A stretch of 54,098 nucleotides of DNA from CALVUJ01 sp045128835. Lineage in GTDB: Bacteria > Bacillota_I > Bacilli_A > RFN20 > DUOF01. The notes below the pieces were generated by a model. That model did no database searches and was not told where the DNA came from. It saw nothing but the letters and a program-made list of their open reading frames with translations. This document shows, piece after piece, positions 33,986 through 42,047 of the stretch; positions within the stretch are counted from its first letter, which is position 1, and each line of letters starts with the position of its first letter. The stretch is taken from positions 1 through 54,098 of the forward strand of contig JBGVRX010000020.1 of assembly GCA_045128835.1 (NCBI GenBank). The letters run 5' to 3'. The position numbers and the translations under genes are program-made.

Positions 33986-34918
33986 ATGAAAGAAATAATT
34001 AAAACTTTATATAATATAGAGGTTTTAACTTTTATTAAAATCAGTGATAAGGTATATAAGATTAAAACAATGAATAGTGATTATGCTTTAAAATATATAG
34101 AGCAGAATAATATTGATTTTATAATAGAAAAATTAGAACTTTTAAATGTTGGTTTTTTTGTTTATCCCTTAAAGAATATTAATAATCAATATGTATCTAG
34201 TTTTGATGAATTTAATTTTATCGTATTCCCATGGATTGAAGGGGATAATGTTTTACTTAAAGATTTAAAATTAGAGTTTTTTCTAGATTCTCTAGCGGAA
34301 CTTCATAATAGGAGTTTTTATACTGTAAGAGTTAATAATAGTTTTTTTGATGAAACATATGATTTTATAGCTAATAAGATAGATAAAACTACAGAATATA
34401 TTGAATCCTATATGTCTCAAATAGAAAGATTAGATTATAAGTCTCCATCACAATGGTTATTTCTTTTGAATTATCCTGTTTATGTAGAAGCATTAAGTAA
34501 AGCCAATAAATCTTTAGAGGAGTTTAAAGAAAAATGCGAAAAGAAAACTAGTGTAAGAATGGCTATGACTTACAATAACTTTGACTATAAGCATATTATT
34601 TTAAAACACAAGAAACTTTTGGGTATAGAGAATATAGAAACAACTTCACCTGTTTATGATGTCTTTTATACTTTTTCTTCTTTAAATGAGATAAAGGTTG
34701 ATACAAAACTTTACTATGAAAAGTATTTTAATAAGTTTGTTTTTGATGATTATGAGAAGTTGTGGTTATTATCATTACTTTATATTCCTCGAATTGAAAA
34801 CTTATCTAGTAATGAAATAAGTAATATAAAGGAAGTTACTAATTCTTTAAATTATATTAGGAATAGTGATGATATATCAAAAATTATAAAACAAAAAATG
34901 GAAATAAATGAGGAATAG
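33986..34918 (+). CDS. ysxE: YsxE/CotS-like kinase-fold spore coat protein
   Basis: 310 residues with an aminoglycoside-phosphotransferase/CotS kind of kinase fold: an N-lobe with a Lys in YALKYIEQN, a hinge FIVFPWIEGDN, the helix LDSLAELHNRSF, and a C-lobe where the usual HGDLxxxN catalytic motif appears as MTYNNFDYKHIIL. The Asp-Gly of the catalytic loop is replaced, so phosphotransfer is doubtful. YsxE and CotS are spore coat proteins of this fold. The ATG follows the spoVID-like stop by one base with little ribosome site, so it is translationally coupled. Assignment rests on fold pattern plus neighbour. Confidence 0.6.
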   Translation: MKEIIKTLYNIEVLTFIKISDKVYKIKTMNSDYALKYIEQNNIDFIIEKLELLNVGFFVYPLKNINNQYVSSFDEFNFIVFPWIEGDNVLLKDLKLEFFLDSLAELHNRSFYTVRVNNSFFDETYDFIANKIDKTTEYIESYMSQIERLDYKSPSQWLFLLNYPVYVEALSKANKSLEEFKEKCEKKTSVRMAMTYNNFDYKHIILKHKKLLGIENIETTSPVYDVFYTFSSLNEIKVDTKLYYEKYFNKFVFDDYEKLWLLSLLYIPRIENLSSNEISNIKEVTNSLNYIRNSDDISKIIKQKMEINEE

Positions 34919-34966
34919 AAAGGGAATATGCTAAAATAATTTTATCGTATATGAAGAGGTAAAATT

Positions 34967-36451
34967 ATGGAAGAAAATAGTAAGATTAAGAATTGGAAGG
35001 TTTTATTAATATCGTTAATAGTGTCATTTTTGTTTTTAATGATCTGTTCTAATAATTCTTTTTTGTATGCATTTAATGATAATCAAGATATAAATTGGTA
35101 TATAACTATGGGCAATGGTTTGTTGGAAGGTAAGATTCCATATAAAGACTTATTTGAACATAAAGGGCCGATAGTTTATTTTGTATTTAGTTTATTTTGC
35201 TTATTTAGTAATCCATATAGGGTAGCTTTTATTCTAGAGGTTATTTGCTCAACATTGTTTTTGTTTTTTTCTTACAAATTAATAAGGAAATTTACTAATG
35301 AGAAGAATGCTTTATTAGGGATTGTAATAACATCATTTTTAACTTTAACTAGTCATTTTTTTGTCGTAGGTGGAGGAGCAGTTGAAGAGTATTGTTTACC
35401 TATTTTAGTATATATGCTATTTTGCTTGTTTGAGTTTGTTCATGAAAAGAAAATGTTTAGTAAAACAAGGTCTCTTATATGGGGTATTTTAATAGGTATA
35501 GTTTTATTGATTAAGTATACTTTACTAGCTTTACCTGCGCTTATTTATTTTTATATGCTTTTTGTTTTGATAAAGGAAAAGAAATATAAAGAATTAATAA
35601 ACATGACATTATTATTTGTTGTAGGTGTTTTAGTTGTATGTATTCCTATTGTTATTTATTTTGTAGTTAATGGAGCTTTTAGAGATTTCTTTATGACATA
35701 TTTTTATAATAATTTAGTTAGATATACTGGCAAGGTTAACTTAATTAATAATATTTTTCTTGTTTGTATATATGGCTTCTTTGCTTTTGGAAGTATGGTG
35801 ATGGGGACTTTCTTGCATAGAAAATATTATGCATCTAAGGAATATAAAAACTTTTATTGGATTTTATTTGTTTTGTATTTTTTAGTGTTATTGATTACAG
35901 GTAATTTTAATTATTATTTCTTACCTTTATCTGTTTTTATTCCATTAGGAGTAGGTCTATCTATAGATGTTATTAGTAAGAAGTATCCTAAATTATGTAA
36001 TAGATATATATACTCTTCTTTCTTTGTTGTTTTATTAATTTTAAGCTTGGTATTTGGTAATGGCACATTAGAGTTGGATGATAAGAAAAGTGATTATATT
36101 CATTATCAAATAGCGGAGGATATCAATTCAATTAATAGTGAGAATCCTACTTTGTTTTGCTATAAATTATGGGATTATGGATTTTACAATGTAGTAGGTG
36201 TTGTTCCAAATGTAAAATTTTATGCGAATAGTCTTTTTAGTGAAGAGAAGTATCCAGAAATGTATGAAGGATTTAGAAGTTATATTGAAGAAGCGAAAAC
36301 AGAATTTGTAATTATGGAGAAAGCGGTTTATGAAAAGGAAATAGAGTTTGTCTCACCTCATTATGATTACTATAAAACGTATTCGTATCTTTATTATAAG
36401 GACAATTTAAGGTCCTTTAACATGGTAGTAGTTTTATTGATTAGAAAGTAA
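34967..36451 (+). CDS. GT-C type membrane glycosyltransferase-like protein
   Basis: 494 residues with about ten membrane segments. The first loop carries DNQDINWYITMGNGLLEGKI and ends PYKDLFEHKGPIVYF, the acidic D-x-x-W/Y and Y-x-D-x-x-x-HKGP motifs typical of ArnT/PMT-like (GT39) enzymes in Bacteroidetes and Firmicutes. Such enzymes use a lipid-linked sugar donor outside the membrane. The C-terminal soluble part (about 370-494) is shorter than in many relatives. AGAGG precedes the ATG; a terminator follows, so the gene is alone. Acceptor unknown. Confidence 0.7.
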   Translation: MEENSKIKNWKVLLISLIVSFLFLMICSNNSFLYAFNDNQDINWYITMGNGLLEGKIPYKDLFEHKGPIVYFVFSLFCLFSNPYRVAFILEVICSTLFLFFSYKLIRKFTNEKNALLGIVITSFLTLTSHFFVVGGGAVEEYCLPILVYMLFCLFEFVHEKKMFSKTRSLIWGILIGIVLLIKYTLLALPALIYFYMLFVLIKEKKYKELINMTLLFVVGVLVVCIPIVIYFVVNGAFRDFFMTYFYNNLVRYTGKVNLINNIFLVCIYGFFAFGSMVMGTFLHRKYYASKEYKNFYWILFVLYFLVLLITGNFNYYFLPLSVFIPLGVGLSIDVISKKYPKLCNRYIYSSFFVVLLILSLVFGNGTLELDDKKSDYIHYQIAEDINSINSENPTLFCYKLWDYGFYNVVGVVPNVKFYANSLFSEEKYPEMYEGFRSYIEEAKTEFVIMEKAVYEKEIEFVSPHYDYYKTYSYLYYKDNLRSFNMVVVLLIRK

Positions 36452-36480
36452 GGACTATTGATAAAAATAGTTCTTTTTTT
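36451..36480 (+). terminator. intrinsic terminator
   Basis: AGGACTAT (36451-36458) pairs with ATAGTTCT (36467-36474), then T run. It ends just before tRNA-Ser. Confidence 0.8.
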
Positions 36481-36496
36481 ATGATAGAATACTAAT

Positions 36497-36586
36497 GGAC
36501 AGGTACTCAAGTGGTTAAGAGGTTTGATTGGAAATCAAATAGGTCATGAAAGTGATGCGTGAGTTCGACCCTCATCCTGTCCGCCA
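36497..36586 (+). tRNA. tRNA-Ser (anticodon GGA)
   Basis: A 90-nt class II tRNA with long variable arm (TAGGTCATGAAAGTGATGC region). Acceptor GGACAGG (36497-36503) pairs with CCTGTCC (36576-36582), discriminator G, encoded CCA (36584-36586). The anticodon loop TTGGAAA in stem TTTGA/TCAAA gives GGA (36530-36532), reading UCC and UCU. Confidence 0.95.
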
Positions 36587-36683
36587 ATATATATGGGTTG
36601 GAAGCTCATAAAATGTTATTGAAAAGGTTTCGTCTTTTATAAATAAAAGATATAATAAAAATGTTAAAAGGTAAGGTGATTTT

Positions 36684-36941
36684 ATGAAATATACATATAA
36701 AACAAAGGGAACTTGTTCAATTGAAATAAGTTTTGATATAAATGATGGAGTTATCTCTAACGTTTCTTTTTTGGGTGGATGTAATGGTAATTTAAAGGCT
36801 ATTTCTAAACTAGTGGAAGGAATGAAAGTAGAAGAAATAGAAGAAAAATTAAAAGGAAATACATGTGGTAGAAGGGATACTTCATGTGCAGATCAATTAG
36901 CTCTTGCAGTTAGACAAGCAAAAGAAGAACTTTCAAAGTAG
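36684..36941 (+). CDS. TSCPD-domain protein
   Basis: 85 residues forming one TSCPD domain: KYTYKTKGTCSIEISFDIND, then VSFLGGCNGNLKAI, and the Cys motif GNTCGRRDTSCADQLALA. This domain is found at the end of some ribonucleotide reductases and alone in small Firmicutes proteins (TIGR03905). Four Cys (near 11, 32, 61 and 68) could bind a metal. GGTGATTTT serves the ATG. It may form a unit with the next three genes. Molecular role unknown. Confidence 0.8.
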   Translation: MKYTYKTKGTCSIEISFDINDGVISNVSFLGGCNGNLKAISKLVEGMKVEEIEEKLKGNTCGRRDTSCADQLALAVRQAKEELSK

Positions 36942-36949
36942 GTGAATGT

Positions 36950-37285
36950 ATGTACATTATTATTACTGAGAAAAGTGGGTTTATGCCTGATACTGTTATA
37001 AAAATTTATGAGGATAAAGTGGAACTTGAAGAAAATAATAAAATTAGAGTATTAAAGTATACGCCTTTAGAAACTAAAGAGATAATTAAATCCTTTTTAA
37101 AGATTTCTAAAGGATGGGATAAAAAATACATTGGTAAAGGAATTATTGATGATGATATTTTTGTTATAGATGTAGTAGATAAAGAAACTAAAGAATACTA
37201 TATAAAGAACAAATATCCTCAAAATTGGAGTAGTTTTATTTTGTTTAGAAATAAACTTGTTAGAGAAGAAATAAAGTTTAATTAA
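36950..37285 (+). CDS. hypothetical protein
   Basis: 111 residues, 8 bp after the TSCPD gene and served by TAGGTGAATGT. Alternating strand and helix (MYIIITEKSG, TVIKIYEDKVELEENNKIRV), one Trp-rich patch (SKGWDKKYIGKG and YPQNWSSFILF), no signal or membrane segment. Not recognised. Its position inside a run of short cytoplasmic genes suggests joint transcription with them. Confidence 0.6.
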   Translation: MYIIITEKSGFMPDTVIKIYEDKVELEENNKIRVLKYTPLETKEIIKSFLKISKGWDKKYIGKGIIDDDIFVIDVVDKETKEYYIKNKYPQNWSSFILFRNKLVREEIKFN

Positions 37286-37317
37286 TTGTGATATACTTTT
37301 AAATGGAGCGTGATTTT

Positions 37318-38031
37318 ATGAAGTCAATTATATTAACTAGTGGACCAGAGTTTAGTGTTAAAAATGAAGATGGAAATAGAAAGGCTGTTAAATTAGCGAA
37401 TGAAGCATTAGTTCAAACTCTTAAAGAGGAAATTGAGGACTATAATAATTTATTGTTTATTTGTAGTACTCCAGATGAATATAAAAAGAATGAAGAGTAT
37501 TCTAAGTTAATAACTAAGTCTTTGTCATTAGCAGGGCTTAAATTTTCTATGTCTGATGTAATAGATAGTAGAAACTGGTTATTTTCTAAGGGATTAATTA
37601 ATTCTGCGAACTTAGTAGTATTATTAGGAGGAGATCCATTAGAACAAATGGAGTTCTTTAATGGTATTGAATTAAAAGAAAAATTAAGAAAATATAAAGG
37701 CTGTTTGCTAGGTATTAGTGCCGGTACTGTTAATATGGCTAAGAATGTTTATTGCAGTAAAGATGAGGATATTGAAGAAACTTTATATTATAAGGGATTA
37801 GGTTTAACTGATATTAATGTAGAGCCTCATTTTGATGATACAGATACTGTTAGAATAAATGAAGTTCTTTTAAAAGATAGCGAAAAGAAATCTTTTGTAG
37901 CTTTACCAGATGAAAGCTTTATTGTTCTAAAAGATGGTAATGTCACTTTAAATGGTGATGCATATTATTTTAGTAATGGTTCATATAATAAAATCGATAG
38001 TTTAAATGGAATATATGGTGAAAGCAAGTGA
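37318..38031 (+). CDS. peptidase E (S51)-like protein
   Basis: 237 residues from the ATG at 37318, following GGAGCGTG. It has the class I glutamine amidotransferase-like fold of dipeptidase E/cyanophycinase: NLVVLLGGDPLEQMEFF, then the nucleophile elbow GCLLGISAGTVNMA (Ser near 134 in place of amidotransferase Cys), and the His in VEPHFDD near 168. S51 enzymes cut Asp-x dipeptides or cyanophycin. The substrate here is unknown. Its stop overlaps the start of a HAD gene by 4 bp (GTGA), so they are coupled. Confidence 0.75.
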   Translation: MKSIILTSGPEFSVKNEDGNRKAVKLANEALVQTLKEEIEDYNNLLFICSTPDEYKKNEEYSKLITKSLSLAGLKFSMSDVIDSRNWLFSKGLINSANLVVLLGGDPLEQMEFFNGIELKEKLRKYKGCLLGISAGTVNMAKNVYCSKDEDIEETLYYKGLGLTDINVEPHFDDTDTVRINEVLLKDSEKKSFVALPDESFIVLKDGNVTLNGDAYYFSNGSYNKIDSLNGIYGESK

Positions 38032-38741
38032 TAAAAAATATTTTGTTTGATTTAGATGGCACTTTAATAAAGATATTCCAAGAAAAGTTTAATGAGAAGT
38101 TTTATAAAATTATTTATTTGCGATTCTTAAAGAATGGTTATGATGCAGAGACTTTGTCGAAGATTATGCTAGAAGGTATTAAACTTATGGTATTTAATGA
38201 TGGTAAAGTAAGTAATGAAGAAGTTCTATGGAGTAATTTTGAAAAGAAAAGTGGCATTAAAAGAGAAGTTATATTTTCTTCAATGAAGGAATTATATGAT
38301 GAGGATTTTGATACATTAAAAGATTGCATTGAAACTGTTGAAGTTACAGGTAAAGCGATCAATGAATTATATGAAAAAGGTTATAATTTAATTTTGGCTA
38401 CTAATCCTTTATTTCCTTTAATTGCTGTTACAAAAAGAGCAGGTTGGGGTAATATAGATTGTAATAAGTTTAGTTATATAACTAGTTATGAAAACTCTAG
38501 TTTTTCTAAGCCTAATATCAATTATTATAAAGAAATAATTGAAAAGAATAATTTGAATATTGAAGAGACTATGATGTTTGGTAATGATACAATTGAAGAT
38601 TTATCAATTGAACAACTAGGAATACCTTGTTACATAATTACAAACAATGTAGTTAATCCTCAAAATTTAGATAGGTGCACAAAAAAAGGAGACTACAATG
38701 AATTTTATTCTTTCATAAGTAATCTCCCTAAAATTAATTAA
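38028..38741 (+). CDS. HAD-superfamily hydrolase
   Basis: 237 residues from a GTG that overlaps the previous stop. Motif I is LFDLDGTL (Asp8 nucleophile, Asp10), motif II LILATNPLFP (near 120), the Lys of motif III is in the SSFSKPNINYYKE region (near 160), and motif IV is MMFGNDTIEDL (near 185). A helical cap sits between motifs I and II (about 15-95). Phosphatase or phosphoglycolate-type subclass; substrate not deducible. Its last 4 bp overlap the end of the convergent - strand gene, and its terminator lies inside that gene. Confidence 0.85.
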   Translation: MIKNILFDLDGTLIKIFQEKFNEKFYKIIYLRFLKNGYDAETLSKIMLEGIKLMVFNDGKVSNEEVLWSNFEKKSGIKREVIFSSMKELYDEDFDTLKDCIETVEVTGKAINELYEKGYNLILATNPLFPLIAVTKRAGWGNIDCNKFSYITSYENSSFSKPNINYYKEIIEKNNLNIEETMMFGNDTIEDLSIEQLGIPCYIITNNVVNPQNLDRCTKKGDYNEFYSFISNLPKIN

Positions 38742-39568
38742 TTGTTCTTATCTAAATCTTTAAGTATTTCGTTAATATCTAACTCTAGTGATCCACTAGA
38801 GTTTTTGTTTGTAGAATTAGTAGCATTTATTTTATCTACAGCACTTAAATAGATATCAATACTAGTTTGAGATTTTTCAATTCCTTCAATATTCATATCG
38901 TCATTTGAATGAATAATGTAAGGTTTTAACATTTTATTTATTTGTCTTCTTCCTATTACAGGTTTACCGGCATTTTTCTCAATAGCTTCTTTTTTGATTT
39001 TTCTAATAACTGCGGCAACATCTACAACTTTAATTGTATATCCTTTTGGACGTTTAGCTCTTTCACTGTGAGGTAGTTGAGCATAGAATTCTTCTTCCTC
39101 TTCATCGTTATCATAGTCATCTTCTAATTCAATGATATCATCAAATTCACAAATTTCTTCAACTATATTAACGTGAGGAGCAACCTCTTCTTCTTTAACT
39201 GTAGGAACAGTTGGGCGAATTTCTTCCTCTTCGAAGTCATCAACGATTTCTACTTCAGCAGGTATGATTTCTTCTTCTGGTTCGATTTCAATTTCGATGT
39301 CGTCTTCAACCTTTTCTTCAATTAAACTAACGTTATTAAGATGCTTTTGGATATCTTCATTAAGAAGTTGTTGACCATACATTTCTTCACTTATAGATAT
39401 TTTAAATGATGAGAACGGTAATTTTTGTGCTCCACTGTTTGTAGCAAATAAAATGCTAACGTTACGTACTTTATCATGATCATAAGCAAGTGAATCTTCA
39501 AGTTTAGCCTTGATTTGTTTCGCGCTTAATGAAATGTTCTCGATTTCATCAATAGTATTCTTTTTCAT
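38738..39568 (-). CDS. acidic protein of unknown function
   Basis: 276 residues on the - strand. The N-terminal ~90 residues are ordinary (ISLSAKQIKAKLEDSLAYDH, NVSILFATNSGAQKLPFSSF). The middle (about 95-175) is extremely acidic, with long Glu/Asp runs and Pro-Thr spacers like a disordered linker. The C-terminal ~90 residues are basic then mixed (HSERAKRPKGYTIKVVDVAA, VIGRRQINKMLKPYIIHSND). No signal, membrane segment or known motif. The sequence keeps a full-length frame and has AGGAGTGG on its strand before the ATG, so it is a real gene. It may be a scaffold with two ends; unrecognised. Confidence 0.65.
   Translation of the reverse strand: MKKNTIDEIENISLSAKQIKAKLEDSLAYDHDKVRNVSILFATNSGAQKLPFSSFKISISEEMYGQQLLNEDIQKHLNNVSLIEEKVEDDIEIEIEPEEEIIPAEVEIVDDFEEEEIRPTVPTVKEEEVAPHVNIVEEICEFDDIIELEDDYDNDEEEEEFYAQLPHSERAKRPKGYTIKVVDVAAVIRKIKKEAIEKNAGKPVIGRRQINKMLKPYIIHSNDDMNIEGIEKSQTSIDIYLSAVDKINATNSTNKNSSGSLELDINEILKDLDKNN
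38781..38808 (+). terminator. terminator of HAD gene inside the convergent gene
   Basis: AACTCTAGTG (38781-38790), loop ATC, CACTAGAGTT (38794-38803), then TTTGTTT. It lies within the coding end of the - strand acidic-protein gene, so the two convergent mRNAs overlap by about 60 nt. Confidence 0.75.
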
Positions 39569-39699
39569 AATACCACTCCTGTCTACTTAATTATAGTTTA
39601 AAAATAAAATAATAGCAATCAAAAATAATTTAAGGTTTTTATATTTTAATTGTTACAAATACATAAATTTATTTATTAGATTATTAAGGAGGTAATGTT

Positions 39700-39891
39700 A
39701 TGAGATATGAAGTTTTAAGTGATAGCGAAATGAAGGAAATAATAGGTGGTTCGGTTCCTCAATTAGCAACAGTTTTAGCGGTAGGAGCAATAGCTCTTAT
39801 TACCATAACTGTGTTTAAACTATATCAGTCTAGCAAAGGTAAGTCTTCTTTTGGAAGTGGCTTTGAATTTCAATGGGAAATCAAGGATTAA
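39700..39891 (+). CDS. double-glycine leader peptide, bacteriocin-like
   Basis: 63 residues after a strong AAGGAGGT ribosome site. The first 17 residues, MRYEVLSDSEMKEIIGG, match the double-glycine leader of class II bacteriocins and ComC-type pheromones (L-S/D-x-x-E-M/L-x-x-I-x-GG), normally cut after GG by a C39-peptidase ABC transporter. The 46-residue rest has a hydrophobic helix (VPQLATVLAVGAIALITITV) and a Gly/Ser/Phe-rich end (SSFGSGFEFQWEIKD). No C39 transporter or immunity gene is in the window. Its stop TAA shares an A with the radC ATG, so radC translation is coupled to it. The leader is convincing; export and activity are inferred. Confidence 0.6.
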   Translation: MRYEVLSDSEMKEIIGGSVPQLATVLAVGAIALITITVFKLYQSSKGKSSFGSGFEFQWEIKD

Positions 39892-40571
39892 TGAAGAGTA
39901 CATTTAAAGAAATCCCTCTTAACGATAGGCCTAGAGAAAAGGCTTTAAATAACGGGGTACAATCATTATCTAATGAAGAACTATTAGCGGTAATATTAAA
40001 GTGTGGGACAAGAGGGTTTAGTGTTTTAGAATTAGCAAATGATATTTTTAAAAGATATTATAGTTTTAATAATATCATGAATTGTAGTTATGATGAATTG
40101 ATGAAGATAAAAGGTATAAGCAAAGCTAAAGCTATTGAGTTATTAGCAATAATGGAGATAGCTAAAAGGATTCAAAAAAATAAAATAAATTCAATTAAAG
40201 TAATAAATTCACCTGATGATATTTATGATAATTTCTCTGTTTTATTAAAAGAAGAAAAACAAGAGAACTTTATGGTTATCTTTTTAAATATTAAATCTCA
40301 TATTATAAAGTATGAGACTCTGTTTGTCGGAGGAGTAAATTGCTCGATTATTGATGTCAACTTTATTTTAAAGAAGGCTATTAACTATGGTGCTTGTAAA
40401 ATTATTTGTCTGCATAATCATCCAAGTGGTGATCCTACGCCTAGTAATCAAGATATTATAATAACTAAAAAGATAGATTTAAATGCTGATATGTTAGATA
40501 TAAAACTTATGGATCATATAATAATTGGAAAGAATTCATATGTTTCTTTAAAAAGAGAAAAATTATTTTAA
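39891..40571 (+). CDS. radC: RadC family JAMM protein
   Basis: 226 residues from the ATG at 39891, with AAGGAT upstream inside the peptide gene; the ATG at 39873 adds six non-conserved residues and lacks a ribosome site. HhH helices occupy the N-terminal part (MKIKGISKAKAIELLAIMEI), then the JAMM/MPN metal site CLHNHPSGDPTPSNQD near 170-185. RadC is widely kept but its role remains disputed (no proven repair function). In B. subtilis radC precedes mreBCD-minCD; here it directly precedes minC. Confidence 0.93.
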   Translation: MKSTFKEIPLNDRPREKALNNGVQSLSNEELLAVILKCGTRGFSVLELANDIFKRYYSFNNIMNCSYDELMKIKGISKAKAIELLAIMEIAKRIQKNKINSIKVINSPDDIYDNFSVLLKEEKQENFMVIFLNIKSHIIKYETLFVGGVNCSIIDVNFILKKAINYGACKIICLHNHPSGDPTPSNQDIIITKKIDLNADMLDIKLMDHIIIGKNSYVSLKREKLF

Positions 40572-40641
40572 GTCTATTTCGTATTTCTAGTTTTTTCGAC
40601 ACGCTTAATTTTTATAATTTGCTTGTGAGGTGAAACTAGAG

Positions 40642-41256
40642 ATGAATCACAATCTTTTATTTAAAAATATAAATGGTAAAGTTACGATTGTTTCGGAATA
40701 TAATTTGTCATTTGATAGGTTTATAGAATCTTTAAAAGGTAGATTAGAAAGGTTATATATAAAGGATGATTTATTAAAATCTAATGTTACTTTGGATATA
40801 AGAAATATAGAGTTAGATTCTAAACGAATATTAAAGATATTTGATGTTTTATCATTGTATGGATTCATATTTATAGATAAGGTTATTTACAAAGAAAAAA
40901 ACAATAAAAGTTTATTGCTACATGAAGGAAATATAAGAGCAGGAGAAATAAAACTGTTTTCTAATAATGCATTAATTATAGGCAATATAAATAAAGGGGC
41001 AAAAGTGATTGTTAATGGTAATCTTTATATAATAGGAAAAGTTAATGGAACGGTTGAATTTAAAGGCGTAAATAACAAACTAATAGCATCTAGTATTGAG
41101 GACTCTAATGTTAAGATTTGTGCTTTAGAGAAGCATATTGAGGGGCTTAAATCTAATGTTTTAATTTTAATAAAAGATGATGATATAGTAGAAGAAAATT
41201 TTATGGATAGGGGTGTAGGTATATATGGCAAGAGTAATAGTTGTTACATCTGGTAA
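40642..41256 (+). CDS. minC: septum-site inhibitor MinC
   Basis: 204 residues from the ATG at 40642 (GAGGTG, 9 nt); the GTG at 40630 lies in that site. The N-terminal domain is poorly conserved, as usual. The C-terminal half is the MinC beta-helix: GNIRAGEIKLFSNNALIIGN, INKGAKVIVNGNLYIIGK, then NGTVEFKGVNNKLIASSI, where the Gly-rich turns bind MinD and FtsZ. MinC blocks FtsZ ring assembly away from mid-cell. minD starts 32 bp before its end. mreBCD, which lies between radC and minC in rod-shaped Bacilli, is absent. Confidence 0.82.
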   Translation: MNHNLLFKNINGKVTIVSEYNLSFDRFIESLKGRLERLYIKDDLLKSNVTLDIRNIELDSKRILKIFDVLSLYGFIFIDKVIYKEKNNKSLLLHEGNIRAGEIKLFSNNALIIGNINKGAKVIVNGNLYIIGKVNGTVEFKGVNNKLIASSIEDSNVKICALEKHIEGLKSNVLILIKDDDIVEENFMDRGVGIYGKSNSCYIW

Positions 41257-41998
41257 GGGAGGAGTAGGGAAAACGAGTGTTACTTCAAATTTAGGTGTTA
41301 CTCTTGCTAAAAGTAGTAAAGTCTGTTTAATTGATGCTGATTTGGGCTTGAAGAACTTGGATGTTGTATTGGGAATAGAAAATAGAGTTATTTTTGATAT
41401 GCAAGATGTAATAAGTGGTGTATGTAGTTTGTCTCAAGCACTTGTGAAAGATAAAAGGAATAGTAATTTACAAGTTTTGCCTGCCTGTAAATCGCTTGAT
41501 GTACAGAAGATAAATTTTAATTATCTTGAAAGAATAATTAATGATTTAAAGCAAATGTTTGATTATATTTTAATTGATTCTCCAGCGGGCATAGAAAGAG
41601 GGTTTTATAATGCGATTAGAAATGCTGATGAAGCAATTGTAGTTGTTACATTAGATATTTCTTCAATTAGAGATGCTGATAAAGTGGTAGGTATTCTTAA
41701 TGGTAATGATATACATGATGTTAAACTGATTATAAATAGGGTTAACCTGAAGCATATTGAAGAAGGAGTTTCTATTCCTATGTCTGATGCAGTAGATGTT
41801 TTAGGTATTGGGGTTTTAGGGGTTGTATACTATGATGAGGCAATTAGTCAAGGAAATAACAAAGGGGTTCCTATAAGTCACGATAGTAGAGCGATATCAT
41901 CTAAATGTTTTCAAAATATAGCAAGAAGAATAAATGGAGAAAATGTTGAGTTAATGAAGTATAAAAAGAAATCTTTTTTAGAAAAAATCTTTTCTTGA
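41225..41998 (+). CDS. minD: septum-site ATPase MinD
   Basis: 257 residues. Deviant Walker A SGKGGVGKTS (9-18) with the signature Lys, CLIDADLGLKNLDVVLG (switch and MinD-type), and DYILIDSPAGIERGF (Walker B). The C-terminal amphipathic helix KKKSFLEKIFS is the membrane-binding tail. It recruits MinC to the membrane. The start lies inside minC. No minE or divIVA-like gene is near; in Firmicutes DivIVA/MinJ anchor MinD. Confidence 0.95.
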   Translation: MARVIVVTSGKGGVGKTSVTSNLGVTLAKSSKVCLIDADLGLKNLDVVLGIENRVIFDMQDVISGVCSLSQALVKDKRNSNLQVLPACKSLDVQKINFNYLERIINDLKQMFDYILIDSPAGIERGFYNAIRNADEAIVVVTLDISSIRDADKVVGILNGNDIHDVKLIINRVNLKHIEEGVSIPMSDAVDVLGIGVLGVVYYDEAISQGNNKGVPISHDSRAISSKCFQNIARRINGENVELMKYKKKSFLEKIFS

Positions 41999-42047
41999 GT
42001 TATTAAATTTAAATCATCTTAATATTATGTATTGAGGTGGGTTAAAT

